This document shows positions 1 through 8,724 of a stretch of 64,000 nt of DNA, in pieces; the first letter of the stretch is position 1, and every line of letters begins with the position of its first letter. The DNA lies in assembly GCA_020632915.1 (NCBI GenBank), contig JACKEP010000014.1:104609-168608 (forward strand), written 5' to 3'. The notes under the pieces were generated by a model that saw only the letters and a list, made by a program, of their open reading frames with translations, was not told where the DNA came from and ran no database searches. The position numbers and the translations under genes were made by a program. This DNA comes from Alphaproteobacteria bacterium. Lineage in GTDB: Bacteria > Myxococcota_A > UBA796 > GCA-2862545.

Positions 1-41
1 CCAACAGCCGCTGCCTGCCCGACGTCGTCTGCGGGCCCTGA
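1..41 (+). CDS. 3' end of a possible Cys-containing protein (partial)
   Basis: Reading from base 3, an open frame encodes about twelve residues ending in LPDVVCGP and stops with TGA at 39-41. The two Cys spaced six residues apart resemble the Cys-rich secreted proteins found elsewhere in this window. Too little is present to assign a family, and the frame could be a chance open stretch. Confidence 0.3.
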   Translation, partial: NSRCLPDVVCGP

Positions 42-66
42 GCCGGCAGCGCGGCGCCCGACCACC

Positions 67-576
67 TCAGGGCGCCGGCTCCTCCGCAGGCGGGGCCGAC
101 GGCGGCGCGTGGCTCGACGTGGGCTTGTACATCGTCACCAGGCCACCGCCCGCGGCAGCGAGCGCGATGCCGAGCACGAACGGCCAGCGGATCTCGCCCC
201 ACAGGCCGTCCTTGGCGACCGCGGCGAGCCCGTTGACGATGGGCGCGCCAGCGAACACCAGCGTCATCACCACGGCCGGGTTCCCCTTGGCGCCGAAGGC
301 CAGCAGCACGCCGAACGCACCGATGGCGCCCACGGTGCCCGCCACGAGCGACCAGCCCGCGGCGGCCTTGTCGAACTGCCACGACGCACCCTGCACCCAG
401 AGCAGCGCGAGCGGCGCGAGCACGGCCACCAGGAAGTAGGCGATGCCCACGAACAGGAAGGCCTTCACGCGGCCGTGCGCCGGATCGCCCATGCCCACGG
501 CCCCGGCGTGCAGCAGCAGGCCGTACAGGCCCCAGCACACCACGGTCATCCCTGCGTACCCGATCCAGCTGCCCAC
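67..576 (-). CDS. DMT/EamA-like small integral membrane protein
   Basis: A 169-residue, mostly hydrophobic protein with about five membrane helices and a short Pro/Ala-rich cytoplasmic-looking tail. The glycine-rich helices, and a GNPAVVM stretch in the middle, resemble half-size members of the drug/metabolite transporter superfamily, about half the length of a full EamA protein, so it may dimerise. The start is GTG, chosen because a GAGGAGG ribosome site lies just upstream. It is the last gene of a same-strand series with the PQQ propeller and ABC transporter upstream, about 90 bp after the propeller stop. The substrate cannot be inferred. An uncharacterised membrane protein of another family is possible. 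Confidence 0.75.
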   Translation of the reverse strand: MGSWIGYAGMTVVCWGLYGLLLHAGAVGMGDPAHGRVKAFLFVGIAYFLVAVLAPLALLWVQGASWQFDKAAAGWSLVAGTVGAIGAFGVLLAFGAKGNPAVVMTLVFAGAPIVNGLAAVAKDGLWGEIRWPFVLGIALAAAGGGLVTMYKPTSSHAPPSAPPAEEPAP

Positions 577-669
577 GTGACCTCCTCACGGCCGCGCCGT
601 GCGACGCCGAGCCCGTAGCCCGTCCCCCCCACCGCCGGGTCGGGCGGGGGTCGCAAAGGGTCACACCCG

Positions 670-1896
670 TCAGTCCACCATCGGGCCGACGGGACGCACC
701 TCGACCGCGACCACCTCGGTGCCGTCGCGCACGTAGAGCACGCCACCGGCGAGCGCGGGCGTGGTCCAGCAGGGGCCGTGCTCGAGCACCTTCACCGGCG
801 CGCCGACCGCCTTCGGACCGGTGGGCGTGGGCTCGAGCAGCGAGGCCGTACAGTCCTCTGCGAGCACCAGCAGGTGCTTCTCGGCAGCGATCAGCGTGCC
901 CCGCCCGTAGGACTCGTCGGACCACCGCTCCTCGCCGGTGTTGGCGTCGAGGGCGGTGAGCCGGCTCTCGTTGAAGCCGTAGAGCGTCCCGTCGAGCAGG
1001 ATCGACGTGGACGTCTTGTTCTTCATCTTCTTGGTGCGCCACAGCTCGGAGACGTGCGCGCTCTCGTCGATCAGGAGCGCCGCGCCGCCGACGCCGTAGC
1101 CCGACGCCACGAACAGCCGGTTGGACCCGAGCACGACCGGCGTGGCGGCGTTGACCTCGTAGTTGGTCACCCACGGGTGCTTCCACAGCACCGTGCCGTC
1201 GGCGGGGCTGGCGCCCACCGGACCGTAGCCGGTGAAGAACACGATCTGGTCGACGCCGCCGAGCGTGGCGCGGATGGGGGACGCGTAGCCCGCCCCGCCC
1301 TCGGTGGGGCGCTTCCACACCACCGACCCGTCGGCCAGCGACAGCGCGACGATGCCGTCCTTGTCGCCCCCGCCGGTGGACAGGTAGACCTTGCCGTCGT
1401 CGACCAGCGGCGACGCGGAGAAGCCCCAGCGCGGCATCTGGCCGCCCAGGGTGTTGACGATGTCGACGGCCCACACCCGGGCCCCGGAGTCGCGGTCGAG
1501 CACGACGAGGCCGCCGTGGCCGCCCAGCGCCACCACGCGATCGCCGACGACGGTTGGCGTGGCGCGGCTGCCGTCGAAGCCCTGCACGTCCTTGAAGTAG
1601 GGACCGACCCGGGCGCGCCACTTCTCGCGCCCCGTGGCCGCATCGAGCGCCACGACCTGGTCTTCCTCGGCGGTGGACGTCATCGCGTAGACCACACCAC
1701 CCACCACGGCCACCGACGCGTACCCGGGGCCGAGCGGCGCACGCCACAGCACCCGCGTGCCGTCCTTCCACCCGCTGACGACGCCGGCCTCGTCGGACAC
1801 GCCGGTGCGGTGGGGCCCGAGGTAGCCGGGCCAGTCGCCCGCGACGGCGGCGGTGCAGAGAGCGAGCAGCGCGAGGGGGGCGAGTCGTGACGCCAT
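670..1896 (-). CDS. Secreted PQQ-like beta-propeller protein
   Basis: A 408-residue protein with a signal peptide (hydrophobic stretch ending in AVAGDW) followed by PQQ-type propeller blades. The blades show recurrent ALDAATGREKW-like units, here also LDRDSGARVW and ALDANTGEERW. The opening WPGYLGPHRTG matches the start of many periplasmic propellers in Planctomycetes and Myxococcota. Such proteins usually act as scaffolds or binding proteins, and binding of PQQ itself is not implied. The ATG at 1896 is preferred over an in-frame ATG at 1926 because GGGAGGT precedes it at good spacing and the signal peptide then starts cleanly. The gene lies about 75 bp downstream of the permease on the same strand. 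Confidence 0.85.
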   Translation of the reverse strand: MASRLAPLALLALCTAAVAGDWPGYLGPHRTGVSDEAGVVSGWKDGTRVLWRAPLGPGYASVAVVGGVVYAMTSTAEEDQVVALDAATGREKWRARVGPYFKDVQGFDGSRATPTVVGDRVVALGGHGGLVVLDRDSGARVWAVDIVNTLGGQMPRWGFSASPLVDDGKVYLSTGGGDKDGIVALSLADGSVVWKRPTEGGAGYASPIRATLGGVDQIVFFTGYGPVGASPADGTVLWKHPWVTNYEVNAATPVVLGSNRLFVASGYGVGGAALLIDESAHVSELWRTKKMKNKTSTSILLDGTLYGFNESRLTALDANTGEERWSDESYGRGTLIAAEKHLLVLAEDCTASLLEPTPTGPKAVGAPVKVLEHGPCWTTPALAGGVLYVRDGTEVVAVEVRPVGPMVD

Positions 1897-1971
1897 GGCG
1901 ACCTCCCTAGGTGCTGGTCGTACCATGCTCGTTCCGGGTCGGGCGTCTCGGTACGTCGTCGCCCCCTGCGG

Positions 1972-4900
1972 TCACGCGCGGTCGCGCACCAGCTCCGCCA
2001 GCGGCACACCGGCCACGGCACGCCGCGTCGCCACGACGACGGCTGCCGCCGCGACGGCGCCCGTCAGCGCCAGGATCGCGGCGACCTCGCCCACGGGCGG
2101 CTGGACCCCGGGCGTGGCCAGGATCGGCACCACGGCCACCACCGCCGCCACCGTGCCGTACACCAACCCGAGGGCGACGAGGAACAGGTGCTCCCGCACC
2201 AGCAACCGGCCGACCGCCGGGCGCGTGAACCCCACCGCGCGGAGCAGCGCCAGCTCCCCACGCCGCTCCTGCACCCCCCGCACCAGCACGAGCCCGACCC
2301 CGAGCGCGCCCAGCACGAGCCCCATCCCGCCCAGCGCGCGGAAGATCGCGATGTAGGTGTCCTCGACGGCGGCGTAGCGGTGCAGCCGCTCGGACGTGGG
2401 CTCGAAGGCCGCCCCGCGGTCGCCCAGCGCGGACGCGAGCCCTGAGGCCACGGCGTCCGCGTCCGGCCCGTCCACGAGGAAGGTGCGCGCGCCGGCGGCG
2501 TGCGGGAAGTGGCGCACGAGGGCGTCGCGGTCGACCAGCAGGCTGCCCTGGAACACGGAGCTGGCGACCGTGCCGACGATCACGACGTCCACGAGCTCGC
2601 CGTGGTCGTCGGTCCACGTGACCGCGTCGCCGACGCCCAGGTGCAGGCCCCAGGTGACCGTGGCCGTGTCGCCGACGGCAGCGATCGCGTGCGGGCCGAG
2701 GTCGCGGGTCAGATCGTCCCACGTGGCGCCGCCGAGGAGCGCGAACGCGCCGCGGGTGGACAGCGCGGTCGGATCGACGCCCAGCAGCGTGGGTGCCTGG
2801 GCCGCCCCGAGCTGCAGACAGCTCGCGTCGTCGCCGTCGACCCGCGACAGGGGCACGACGCCGTCGACGCCCGGCAGGTCGTCGGGCAGCCCCAGGGCCT
2901 GCCGGCCCGCCGCCGAAGCGACCGAGACGTTCACCGGCAGCGTGGTGTCCCCCACCCACGCGAACCCACCCGACCCGGACGCGCGATCGGCGGGATCGGG
3001 TTCGGCCCGTCCCCCACCGAGCCCCACGCCCGCCACCAGGAACGCGCCGAGGGCCAGCAGCGTCACCACCGACAGCGACCGTCGGGGGCGGCGCGACGCC
3101 GCGCGCGGTCCGAGCGGATCGCCGCCCGCCCGGCCGAGCCACCACCGCGCCTGCCCGAGGCCCGCCAGCAGCACGAGCCCTCCCGCCGCGAAGAACCGCA
3201 GCGCAGCCTCGGGGGTGCGCTCGGCCGGCGTCGTGGCGACCACGGCCGCGGCACCCAGCGCGCCGATCACCATCACCGGCACCGGCCACCGCGCGGCGCG
3301 CGCCGCCTGCGGCTCCACGGCGTCGACCAGCAGGGGCCGCACGTCCGCACGGAGCAGCCGCCAGGCCGTCCACGCCATCGCGCCCAGCGCCATCGCCCAG
3401 GCGGCCACCGCCCCGATCGCCACCGTGGACGCCGACAGCGCCAGCGGCAGCGACACCCCGGTCGTCGCCGTCGACCACACGCCGTCGAGGCCCGCACGCC
3501 ACACCGCAGCCACGCCCCACGCCGCCGGCAGGCCAAGCACCACCCCCGCCGTGGCCACGCACGCGCCCTCCAGGAGCAGCAGCGACGTGACGCGTCCACG
3601 GGTCCAGCCGACCGCGCGCAGGACGCCGAGCTCGCGTGCCCGACCCTCGACGACGAACGCGGCCTGCAGGGCGGTGAGCAGCAGCGCCGAGAACAGCAGC
3701 ACCGCCTGGAAGCCCGCGAACAGCTGGCCGAAGTCGTTGGCGGGCCGCTCCGACGCCACCAGGTGCTCCTTGACCGGCAGCACGCGCAGCCCCGCGTCGC
3801 CCGGGCTGAGGTGGGCGCGCAGCGCGCTGGCGATCGCGTCGGCGTCCGTGCGCGCCGGCCACCGCACCGACGTGAGCCGCCCGTGGGGGGTGGACCAGAG
3901 CGCCTGTCCCGTCGACAGCCGGATCCAGGCCTTGGGCGTGCCCCCGTGCGCCAACCACCACGCCTCGTCCGTGTCGCGGATGCGGTCGAGGTCGACCGGC
4001 AGGCCCGGATCCCAGGCGCGGCACGACTTCTCGCCCGCCATGCCTTCGATCGGCGGCATCCACGAGGGATCAGCGGTGGCGCCGTCGACCGGCACGACGG
4101 CCGCCACGGTGAAGGCGTGCTCGCCATAGGTGACGTCGCGCGCGGCGCCGAGCTCGGGGTAGCGGAGCACCACGGTGTCGCCGGGCGCCGCCCGGAGATC
4201 GTCGGCGAGCCAGTCGGTCAGGACGATCTCGTCGTCCCCCAGACCGGCGGGCAGGACCTCGGCGACCGCCGCCGTGCTGCCGTTGGGGATCGCCGCCACG
4301 AAGCCGTAGGGCGAGCTGCGATCGTCGTGCCGCACCTGGTCGAAGAACCACACGAGCGCGGGCGTGGCGTCCGGCACGGCGGCGGCAGCCTCCGCGACGG
4401 CGTCCGCCAGCAGGATGCGCGGGGTCGACAGCACGTGCTCCCCGCCCTCCGACACCATCAGATCGAGGTCGGCGTCGGCGAGGGTCCATGCCTGCGCCAC
4501 GGCGCGCTGCACGGTGGTGGCGTCGGGTCCGGCGACGAGCACCTGGTCGACCCGCGGGTCACCCGTCTGTCCGAGGCGGGTGCGCAGCCACGTGGCGTCC
4601 ACCAGCACCACGTCCGGGTCGCCGGGCGTGACGTCGAGCGCCAGATCGGTGGGCCAGCGGCCGTCGAGCAGCGGGCCCACCTCGGCGCTCTGGCCGACGA
4701 CCGCGTCGGCGTCGCGGGTGAGCGCCACGTCGCGGGACAGGGCCCCCGGGCGCTCGGCCCGCAGGGTGACGCGATCGCCCGGCACCACGCCCAGGCGGCG
4801 CGCGAGGCTCGCGTCCAACCGCACGGACCCCGGCGGCGGCACCAGGTCGGGCTGACCGGCCATCGTCGCGAGCGCGGCGTCGGCACCCAGCAGTCGCACC

Positions 4901-5202
4901 TGCCGGGCCTGTCCCTGCGGCGAGGCCGCCACCGCAGGCAACGACAGCACCCCGGCGACCGGCGCCTGCAGCACCTGCCCGAGCGCTGTGGCCGTCGCCA
5001 GCGTGAGGCCGTTCCCGGGGCGCTCGATCGCCACGGTCACCGGACCCAGCCGCGACGCCGTGCGCTGACGGAGCGCCGCGGTGAGGCTGTCGCCCATGGC
5101 GAGGCCGCCGACGAGGAGTGCCGTGGTGAGCGCCACGCCCAGCACCACCCCCGACACCACCCTGCGGTGGTGGCGCAGGCCGGCCCACGCGAGGCGGATC
5201 AC
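1972..5202 (-). CDS. ABC transporter permease, two FtsX domains
   Basis: A 1,076-residue permease of the MacB/LolCE superfamily type. One membrane helix lies near the N terminus (about residues 12-32). It is followed by a large extracytoplasmic domain, a first FtsX block of three helices (about 490-620), a further helix near 710, a second extracytoplasmic domain, and a second FtsX block at the C terminus (about 960-1,070). The double-FtsX, single-chain arrangement resembles lipoprotein, antimicrobial-peptide or adhesion-related exporters. The start is GTG at 5202, overlapping the ATPase stop by four bases (GTGA), which argues for translational coupling. The substrate is unknown. Export or extraction of a lipoprotein or hydrophobic molecule is inference. 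Confidence 0.88.
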   Translation of the reverse strand: MIRLAWAGLRHHRRVVSGVVLGVALTTALLVGGLAMGDSLTAALRQRTASRLGPVTVAIERPGNGLTLATATALGQVLQAPVAGVLSLPAVAASPQGQARQVRLLGADAALATMAGQPDLVPPPGSVRLDASLARRLGVVPGDRVTLRAERPGALSRDVALTRDADAVVGQSAEVGPLLDGRWPTDLALDVTPGDPDVVLVDATWLRTRLGQTGDPRVDQVLVAGPDATTVQRAVAQAWTLADADLDLMVSEGGEHVLSTPRILLADAVAEAAAAVPDATPALVWFFDQVRHDDRSSPYGFVAAIPNGSTAAVAEVLPAGLGDDEIVLTDWLADDLRAAPGDTVVLRYPELGAARDVTYGEHAFTVAAVVPVDGATADPSWMPPIEGMAGEKSCRAWDPGLPVDLDRIRDTDEAWWLAHGGTPKAWIRLSTGQALWSTPHGRLTSVRWPARTDADAIASALRAHLSPGDAGLRVLPVKEHLVASERPANDFGQLFAGFQAVLLFSALLLTALQAAFVVEGRARELGVLRAVGWTRGRVTSLLLLEGACVATAGVVLGLPAAWGVAAVWRAGLDGVWSTATTGVSLPLALSASTVAIGAVAAWAMALGAMAWTAWRLLRADVRPLLVDAVEPQAARAARWPVPVMVIGALGAAAVVATTPAERTPEAALRFFAAGGLVLLAGLGQARWWLGRAGGDPLGPRAASRRPRRSLSVVTLLALGAFLVAGVGLGGGRAEPDPADRASGSGGFAWVGDTTLPVNVSVASAAGRQALGLPDDLPGVDGVVPLSRVDGDDASCLQLGAAQAPTLLGVDPTALSTRGAFALLGGATWDDLTRDLGPHAIAAVGDTATVTWGLHLGVGDAVTWTDDHGELVDVVIVGTVASSVFQGSLLVDRDALVRHFPHAAGARTFLVDGPDADAVASGLASALGDRGAAFEPTSERLHRYAAVEDTYIAIFRALGGMGLVLGALGVGLVLVRGVQERRGELALLRAVGFTRPAVGRLLVREHLFLVALGLVYGTVAAVVAVVPILATPGVQPPVGEVAAILALTGAVAAAAVVVATRRAVAGVPLAELVRDRA

Positions 5203-5879
5203 CCCGCCACCGCCGCGTCGGCGAGGCGCCCGTCCACCAGCCGCAGCGTGCGCGGGAAGGCCGCGGCGACCTCGGGGTCGTGGGTGACCACCACCACGGC
5301 GACGTCGTCCTGCAGGCGCGTCAGCAGGTCCACGAGCTCTCGCGCGCGCGCCCGGTCCAGCGAGCCCGTGGGCTCGTCCGCGAGCACGAGCCGGGGACGC
5401 CGCACCAGGGCCCGCGCCACGGCGACGCGCTGCCGCTGCCCCGTGGACAGGGCCTCGGGGCGGTGGTCGAGCCGATCGCCCAGCCCAAGCCGCGTCAGCA
5501 GGTCGCGGGCACGGTCGCGGGCGGCGGCGTTCGGGCGTCCGTCGGCGAACCACGGCACCAGCACGTTCTCCAGCGCGGTGGCCTGCGGCAGCAGGTGGTG
5601 GTCCTGGAACACGAACCCCAGGTGCTCGCGACGCAGGGCCGCGCGGGCGGCGTCGTCGAGGGTGCCCACGTCCCGACCGCCGAGCGCGACGCTGCCCGAC
5701 GTGGGCGTGTCGAGCAACCCCATCACGAAGAGGAGCGTGGACTTGCCCGACCCCGACGGACCGACGACGGCGAGGCGTTCGCCCGTGGCCACCGTGAGGT
5801 CGACGCCGGCGAGGGTGTCGACCTCGGCACCCGGGAAGCGCCTACGGACCGCGGTGAGGGAGATCAACGGGTCGGACAC
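5199..5879 (-). CDS. ABC transporter ATP-binding protein (MacB/LolD-like)
   Basis: A 226-residue ATPase that energises the adjoining FtsX permease at the cytoplasmic face. It has Walker A GPSGSGKST, a Q-loop in VFQDHHLLP, a signature written LSTGQRQR (the usual LSGGQ with Thr in place of Gly), Walker B LVLADEPTG and the switch His in VVTHDP. Length and the FVFQDHHLLP and DEPTGSLD motifs fit the LolD/MacB branch. The GTG start at 5879 is preferred over an upstream ATG because GGAG precedes it and the longer N terminus has no family match. The gene opens a likely minus-strand operon with the permease. Confidence 0.9.
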   Translation of the reverse strand: MSDPLISLTAVRRRFPGAEVDTLAGVDLTVATGERLAVVGPSGSGKSTLLFVMGLLDTPTSGSVALGGRDVGTLDDAARAALRREHLGFVFQDHHLLPQATALENVLVPWFADGRPNAAARDRARDLLTRLGLGDRLDHRPEALSTGQRQRVAVARALVRRPRLVLADEPTGSLDRARARELVDLLTRLQDDVAVVVVTHDPEVAAAFPRTLRLVDGRLADAAVAG

Positions 5880-6294
5880 GGGGACTCCACGACGAGCAGG
5901 GCCCGGTATCACGCCGACGCCGCCGATCGGAGTCGCTGACCACACGCTGCGGACAACCCGCACAATCGCCGATCGCCCGCGCGTACCCGAACGATTCTCC
6001 AACGCCGCGACGGCGTCGCGTCTCCTGGCAGGGCGGGCATCGGTACGACGCCGCTCCGGTCGACGTGCCCGTTCCCTGCTGCGGTCCGGCCGTTTCGATA
6101 CCTCCCGACCGCCATTCGGTACCCGGCCCGGCGAGCCTCGTTCCGGTACCGGATGAGAGTTGGCGTAAATCGCCTAAAATCATCCTTTGCGCGTTCGAGC
6201 GGCCCGGGTACGCTGACCCCACACGCCGGTCGGTCAGACGACGGCGTCCACGTACGGCAGGCCGTCCCGGCGATGCCGACATGGGGGTAGTGTC
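5880..6294. other. Divergent intergenic region with several GTAC-containing motifs
   Basis: No gene is seen here. The region separates the minus-strand ABC operon from the plus-strand pilin-like gene and must hold promoters for both. It is locally richer in A/T around 6160-6190, where TAAAAT (6175-6180) could serve as a -10 for the plus strand, but I see no convincing -35. GTAC occurs about six times, including CGTACCCGAACGA at 5982-5994, which recurs exactly at 41156-41168. Confidence 0.5.
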
Positions 6295-7296
6295 ATGAGC
6301 ATGCGCCGCATGCGACGGGGAAGTGTGCCCGTCGAGTACGCCTTCCTGGCGAGCTTCCTGGGGATGTCGGTCACCATGGGCTTCGTCTTCCCCGACATGT
6401 TCGGGGAGATGCTGGTCCACTCCGGCGAGAACATGAACACCCCGGTGACGCCGCGGACGCCCACGCCCCCCGATGCGGACGCGGGTCACCCCGGTGGAGG
6501 CGGCGACGACGACGACGGCACCGCCGACGCCGGTCCCACCGGTGGCGACGAGCCGCCGTTCGTGCCGCCGGGCGACGATCCGGGCGACGGCTGGACCGAC
6601 GACGACCCCTGGGCCGATCCGCCGTCCGACGACGGGGACCCCACGGGTGGCGACGACCCCGGTGACGAGGGCACGCCCGACGACGGCGGCCCGGACGACG
6701 GCGGCACGCCCGACGACGGCGGTCCGGACGACCCGACCGACGACGGCGGCCCCGACGACGGCGGTGACGATCCGGGCGGCTCGGACGACCCGAGCTCCCA
6801 CGACGACGGCGGCTCCGACGACCACGGTGGCGGATCCGACGACGGCGGCTCCGACGACCACGGCTCCAACGACGGCGGCTCCGACGATCACGGCTCCGAC
6901 GACGGCGACGGCCATGGCGGCGGCTGCGATCATGGTGGCGGCGGCGGCGGCGGCGGCGACCACGGCGGCGGCGGTGGCGGCTCCGACGACGGGGACGGCC
7001 ACGGCGGCGGCTGCGACCACGGCGGTGACGACCACGGCTCGAACGACGACGCGTCGTCGGACGACGACACCCGCGGTCGCCCCGACGGCGGCACGGGGAG
7101 CGGATGCAACCAGGGCCGCGGCAACGGCTCCGAAGGGTGCGATCCGGGCAACTCGAACCAGGGTGACCCCACCCGTTCGAACGATGAGGGCGACGGCGGG
7201 CGGGGCCGCGGGCAGGGGAGCCCGGTCCCACCCGGCCACGACGACAGCGGCTGTGCCCAGGCTTCCGGGAGCTGGTGGGCAGGCTTCTGGTGGTGA
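6295..7296 (+). CDS. Flp-type prepilin-like protein with long Asp/Gly/His-rich tail
   Basis: The 333-residue product begins with a short basic leader and the sequence RRG-SVPVEYAFLASFLGM. It has Gly at -1, Glu at +5 (residue 14) and Tyr at +6, followed by one hydrophobic helix to about residue 32. This is the signature of Flp pilins cleaved by TadV-type prepilin peptidases. A canonical Flp pilin would end near residue 50. Here it continues with about 280 residues of low-complexity DDGG, SDDHGS and GGGCDHGG repeats, plus a few Cys and a C-terminal WWAGFWW. The acidic and His-rich tail could bind cations. In-frame ATGs at 6301 and 6310 are alternative starts. No other tad genes are in view. Confidence 0.7.
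   Translation: MSMRRMRRGSVPVEYAFLASFLGMSVTMGFVFPDMFGEMLVHSGENMNTPVTPRTPTPPDADAGHPGGGGDDDDGTADAGPTGGDEPPFVPPGDDPGDGWTDDDPWADPPSDDGDPTGGDDPGDEGTPDDGGPDDGGTPDDGGPDDPTDDGGPDDGGDDPGGSDDPSSHDDGGSDDHGGGSDDGGSDDHGSNDGGSDDHGSDDGDGHGGGCDHGGGGGGGGDHGGGGGGSDDGDGHGGGCDHGGDDHGSNDDASSDDDTRGRPDGGTGSGCNQGRGNGSEGCDPGNSNQGDPTRSNDEGDGGRGRGQGSPVPPGHDDSGCAQASGSWWAGFWW
6480..7080 (+). repeat. Imprecise coding repeats encoding Asp/Gly/Ser/His-rich tail
   Basis: Within the pilin-like gene the DNA is made of short degenerate units such as GACGACGGCGGC. A longer duplicated unit encodes DGDGHGGGCDHGG twice, around 6904-6940 and 6991-7030. The copies differ by silent changes, which points to selection on the protein rather than a fresh expansion. 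Such tracts are prone to length change by slippage. Confidence 0.7.
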
Positions 7297-7350
7297 GCTG
7301 ACAGGCCCCTCCTGTCGGTCCCCGGCGCCTCCGGTCTCGGAGGCACCCTC

Positions 7351-7390
7351 GAGGCCGCTGCGTCCGCGCAGCGGCCTCCTTGCTTTCTCC
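7351..7390 (+). terminator. Rho-independent-type terminator after the pilin-like gene
   Basis: GAGGCCGCTGCG (7351-7362) and CGCAGCGGCCTC (7367-7378) form a perfect 12-bp stem with a 4-base TCCG loop. A moderately T-rich CTTGCTTTCT follows. It lies 55 bp after the pilin-like stop codon. Confidence 0.8.
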
Positions 7391-7750
7391 GGGGGAACCT
7401 ACGGTCCTGCGCCGACGTCCCGCCCCGTGGTGGTCAGCGGGCCCTGGGGTCCACGTCCGTACCAATCGAGGTTTGACATCCCTCCGAAGCCGCCTCTGAG
7501 CGTACCGTTCGCCTCATGCCGCGCCCCGCGTGCCCGATGATCACGGTGTCGTAAGGTCGGACGCCGACCCGCGTACGATACCGCGAGCCAGCGAGGCCCA
7601 TCCCCACCAACCGCCCGTCGGTACCCGATGCCCCCGTGTCGAGAAGACATGAGGTGACGGGATTCTCAGCCGATGATGCCGTTGTGGGGGGCTTCGTCCC
7701 GACGTCGGCAACCGCCGGCGGCGGACCTGGCTCTCCTCGGGGGGGACCTG
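7391..7750. other. Intergenic region upstream of the small membrane protein
   Basis: I see no gene here. A TTGACA hexamer at 7473-7478 has no matching -10 at 16-18 bp, so it is not called a promoter. Four GTAC sites occur (7459, 7502, 7573, 7621). CGTACGATA at 7572-7580 is repeated exactly at 41219-41227. Confidence 0.4.
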
Positions 7751-7984
7751 ATGGTCGACCAGCACACGCACACCACGAACGCCGACGCCAGCGAGTACCT
7801 CGTGCTCGCCGCCGTCACCGCGCTCGTGGCGGCGTGCACGCTGGCGCTGCCTTGGCTCGAGGGTGACCTGGAGGCGTCGCTGGGGAACGCCGCACCCGTC
7901 GTGGCTCAGGTCTCCGGGGGTGGGCACGGCGGTGAGCTGGGGAGCTCTGCCGTGCCCGCCCCCAGCACCCCGTCCCCGCGCTGA
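7751..7984 (+). CDS. Small single-helix protein with Glu-Tyr Flp-like start
   Basis: A 77-residue protein with a polar N terminus, then SEYLVLAAVTALVAAC, one membrane helix (about residues 17-36) and a Gly/Pro/Ser tail. The Glu-Tyr pair directly before the helix recalls Flp pilins and the neighbouring prepilin-like protein. However, the residue expected at -1 is Asn rather than Gly and the leader is not basic, so processing is doubtful. The ATG at 7751 follows a GGGGGGA ribosome site. The upstream in-frame ATG at 7673 would give an implausible arginine-rich extension. It could be a minor pilin-like partner or simply a small membrane protein. Confidence 0.55.
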   Translation: MVDQHTHTTNADASEYLVLAAVTALVAACTLALPWLEGDLEASLGNAAPVVAQVSGGGHGGELGSSAVPAPSTPSPR

Positions 7985-8016
7985 CGCCAGCGGGTGCGGG
8001 GCGCCCGCGGTGTTGC

Positions 8017-8026
8017 TAGACTCGCC
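8017..8026 (+). promoter_or_regulatory. Possible -10 element TAGACTCGCC
   Basis: TAGACT lies about 25 bp upstream of the Cys-rich lipoprotein start. The extended string TAGACTCGCCCG is nearly identical to TATACTCGCCCG upstream of the lectin lipoprotein at 20669. No good -35 is visible. Confidence 0.3.
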
Positions 8027-8047
8027 CGGTCCCTCTGTGAGGTCCGG

Positions 8048-8704
8048 ATGAACCGCCTGTTTGTCGGCGCCCTGCTCACGCTCGGCGCGTGCAACATCAC
8101 GCTCAACCAGTGGCCGAACGCGTCGGCCAAGGCCACCTGCGCCTACCAGGAGTCGTGCAACCGGCTCGCGTTCAACAGCGAGTACTCGAGCATCGGGTCC
8201 TGCGTCGACAGTGTCGAGAAGACCAACGAGGATCTCCTGGACGCGCTCGAGGGCTGCTCGTTCCATCGCGAGCAGGCGGCGGCCTGCATCGACGCCACGC
8301 ACCGCTCCACCCGCACGTGCGACCCCCGCGACGCCGACGACATCGCGTTGCAGTGCGCCGAGGTGATCACGTGCGGCGACGGCGGCAACGACACCACCGA
8401 CACCACGGACACCACCGACACCAACACCGGCACGGGCAACGGCACCCTCGACAGCTTCATCGAGGACTACGCCGAGGCGTCGTGCAAGTTCGCGCTGAAC
8501 TGCTCGGGCGGCTCCCAGGCGGCCTACGACGCGTGCCTGGCGGCCTCCCAGACCGACTTCGCCAGCACCTACGCCGGCTGCACGGTCGACCCGACCACGG
8601 CCGACCTCTGCCTGTCCGACCTCAACGCCGCCGCCGACGACTGCAACCTGAACCTGTTCGCCCGCGCTGCCGGCACGTGCGCCGACGCGTTCGACTGCCT
8701 CTGA
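8048..8704 (+). CDS. Cys-rich lipoprotein with two related modules
   Basis: A 218-residue predicted lipoprotein with signal peptide ending in the lipobox LTLGAC. The mature part has two Cys-spaced modules that look like distant repeats: one from TCAYQESC to STRTC, the other from SCKFALNC to ADAFDC. They are joined by a Thr/Asp linker (DTTDTTDTTDT). Regular Cys spacing suggests disulfides in the envelope or on the cell surface. The ATG at 8048 is preceded by GAGG. An upstream start at 7994 would spoil the signal peptide. No domain is recognised. Similar Cys-rich lipoproteins are common in Myxococcota, and 11011-12543 is another. Confidence 0.8.
   Translation: MNRLFVGALLTLGACNITLNQWPNASAKATCAYQESCNRLAFNSEYSSIGSCVDSVEKTNEDLLDALEGCSFHREQAAACIDATHRSTRTCDPRDADDIALQCAEVITCGDGGNDTTDTTDTTDTNTGTGNGTLDSFIEDYAEASCKFALNCSGGSQAAYDACLAASQTDFASTYAGCTVDPTTADLCLSDLNAAADDCNLNLFARAAGTCADAFDCL
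8390..8425 (+). repeat. Four 9-bp tandem repeats encoding Asp-Thr linker
   Basis: GACACCACC-like 9-mers repeat four times in frame (8390, 8399, 8408, 8417), encoding the flexible DTT linker between the two Cys modules. Confidence 0.8.
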
Positions 8705-8724
8705 TCGTCGCGCCGGTCGTCCCC

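Noticed and set aside
2500..6156. A 1,218-codon open frame on the plus strand opposite the ABC transporter genes
   Set aside because: The opposite strand encodes a complete FtsX permease and ATPase with clear motifs. The plus-strand product is Arg/His/Gly-rich with no family features, a typical antisense shadow in high-GC DNA.
6660..7060. Dense short repeats that could suggest a CRISPR or satellite
   Set aside because: The units are in frame, degenerate and encode Asp/Gly/Ser/His, with no constant repeat and unique spacer structure.
7473..7478. TTGACA as a -35 box
   Set aside because: No -10-like hexamer lies 16-18 bp downstream in either reading, and the next gene starts about 270 bp away.
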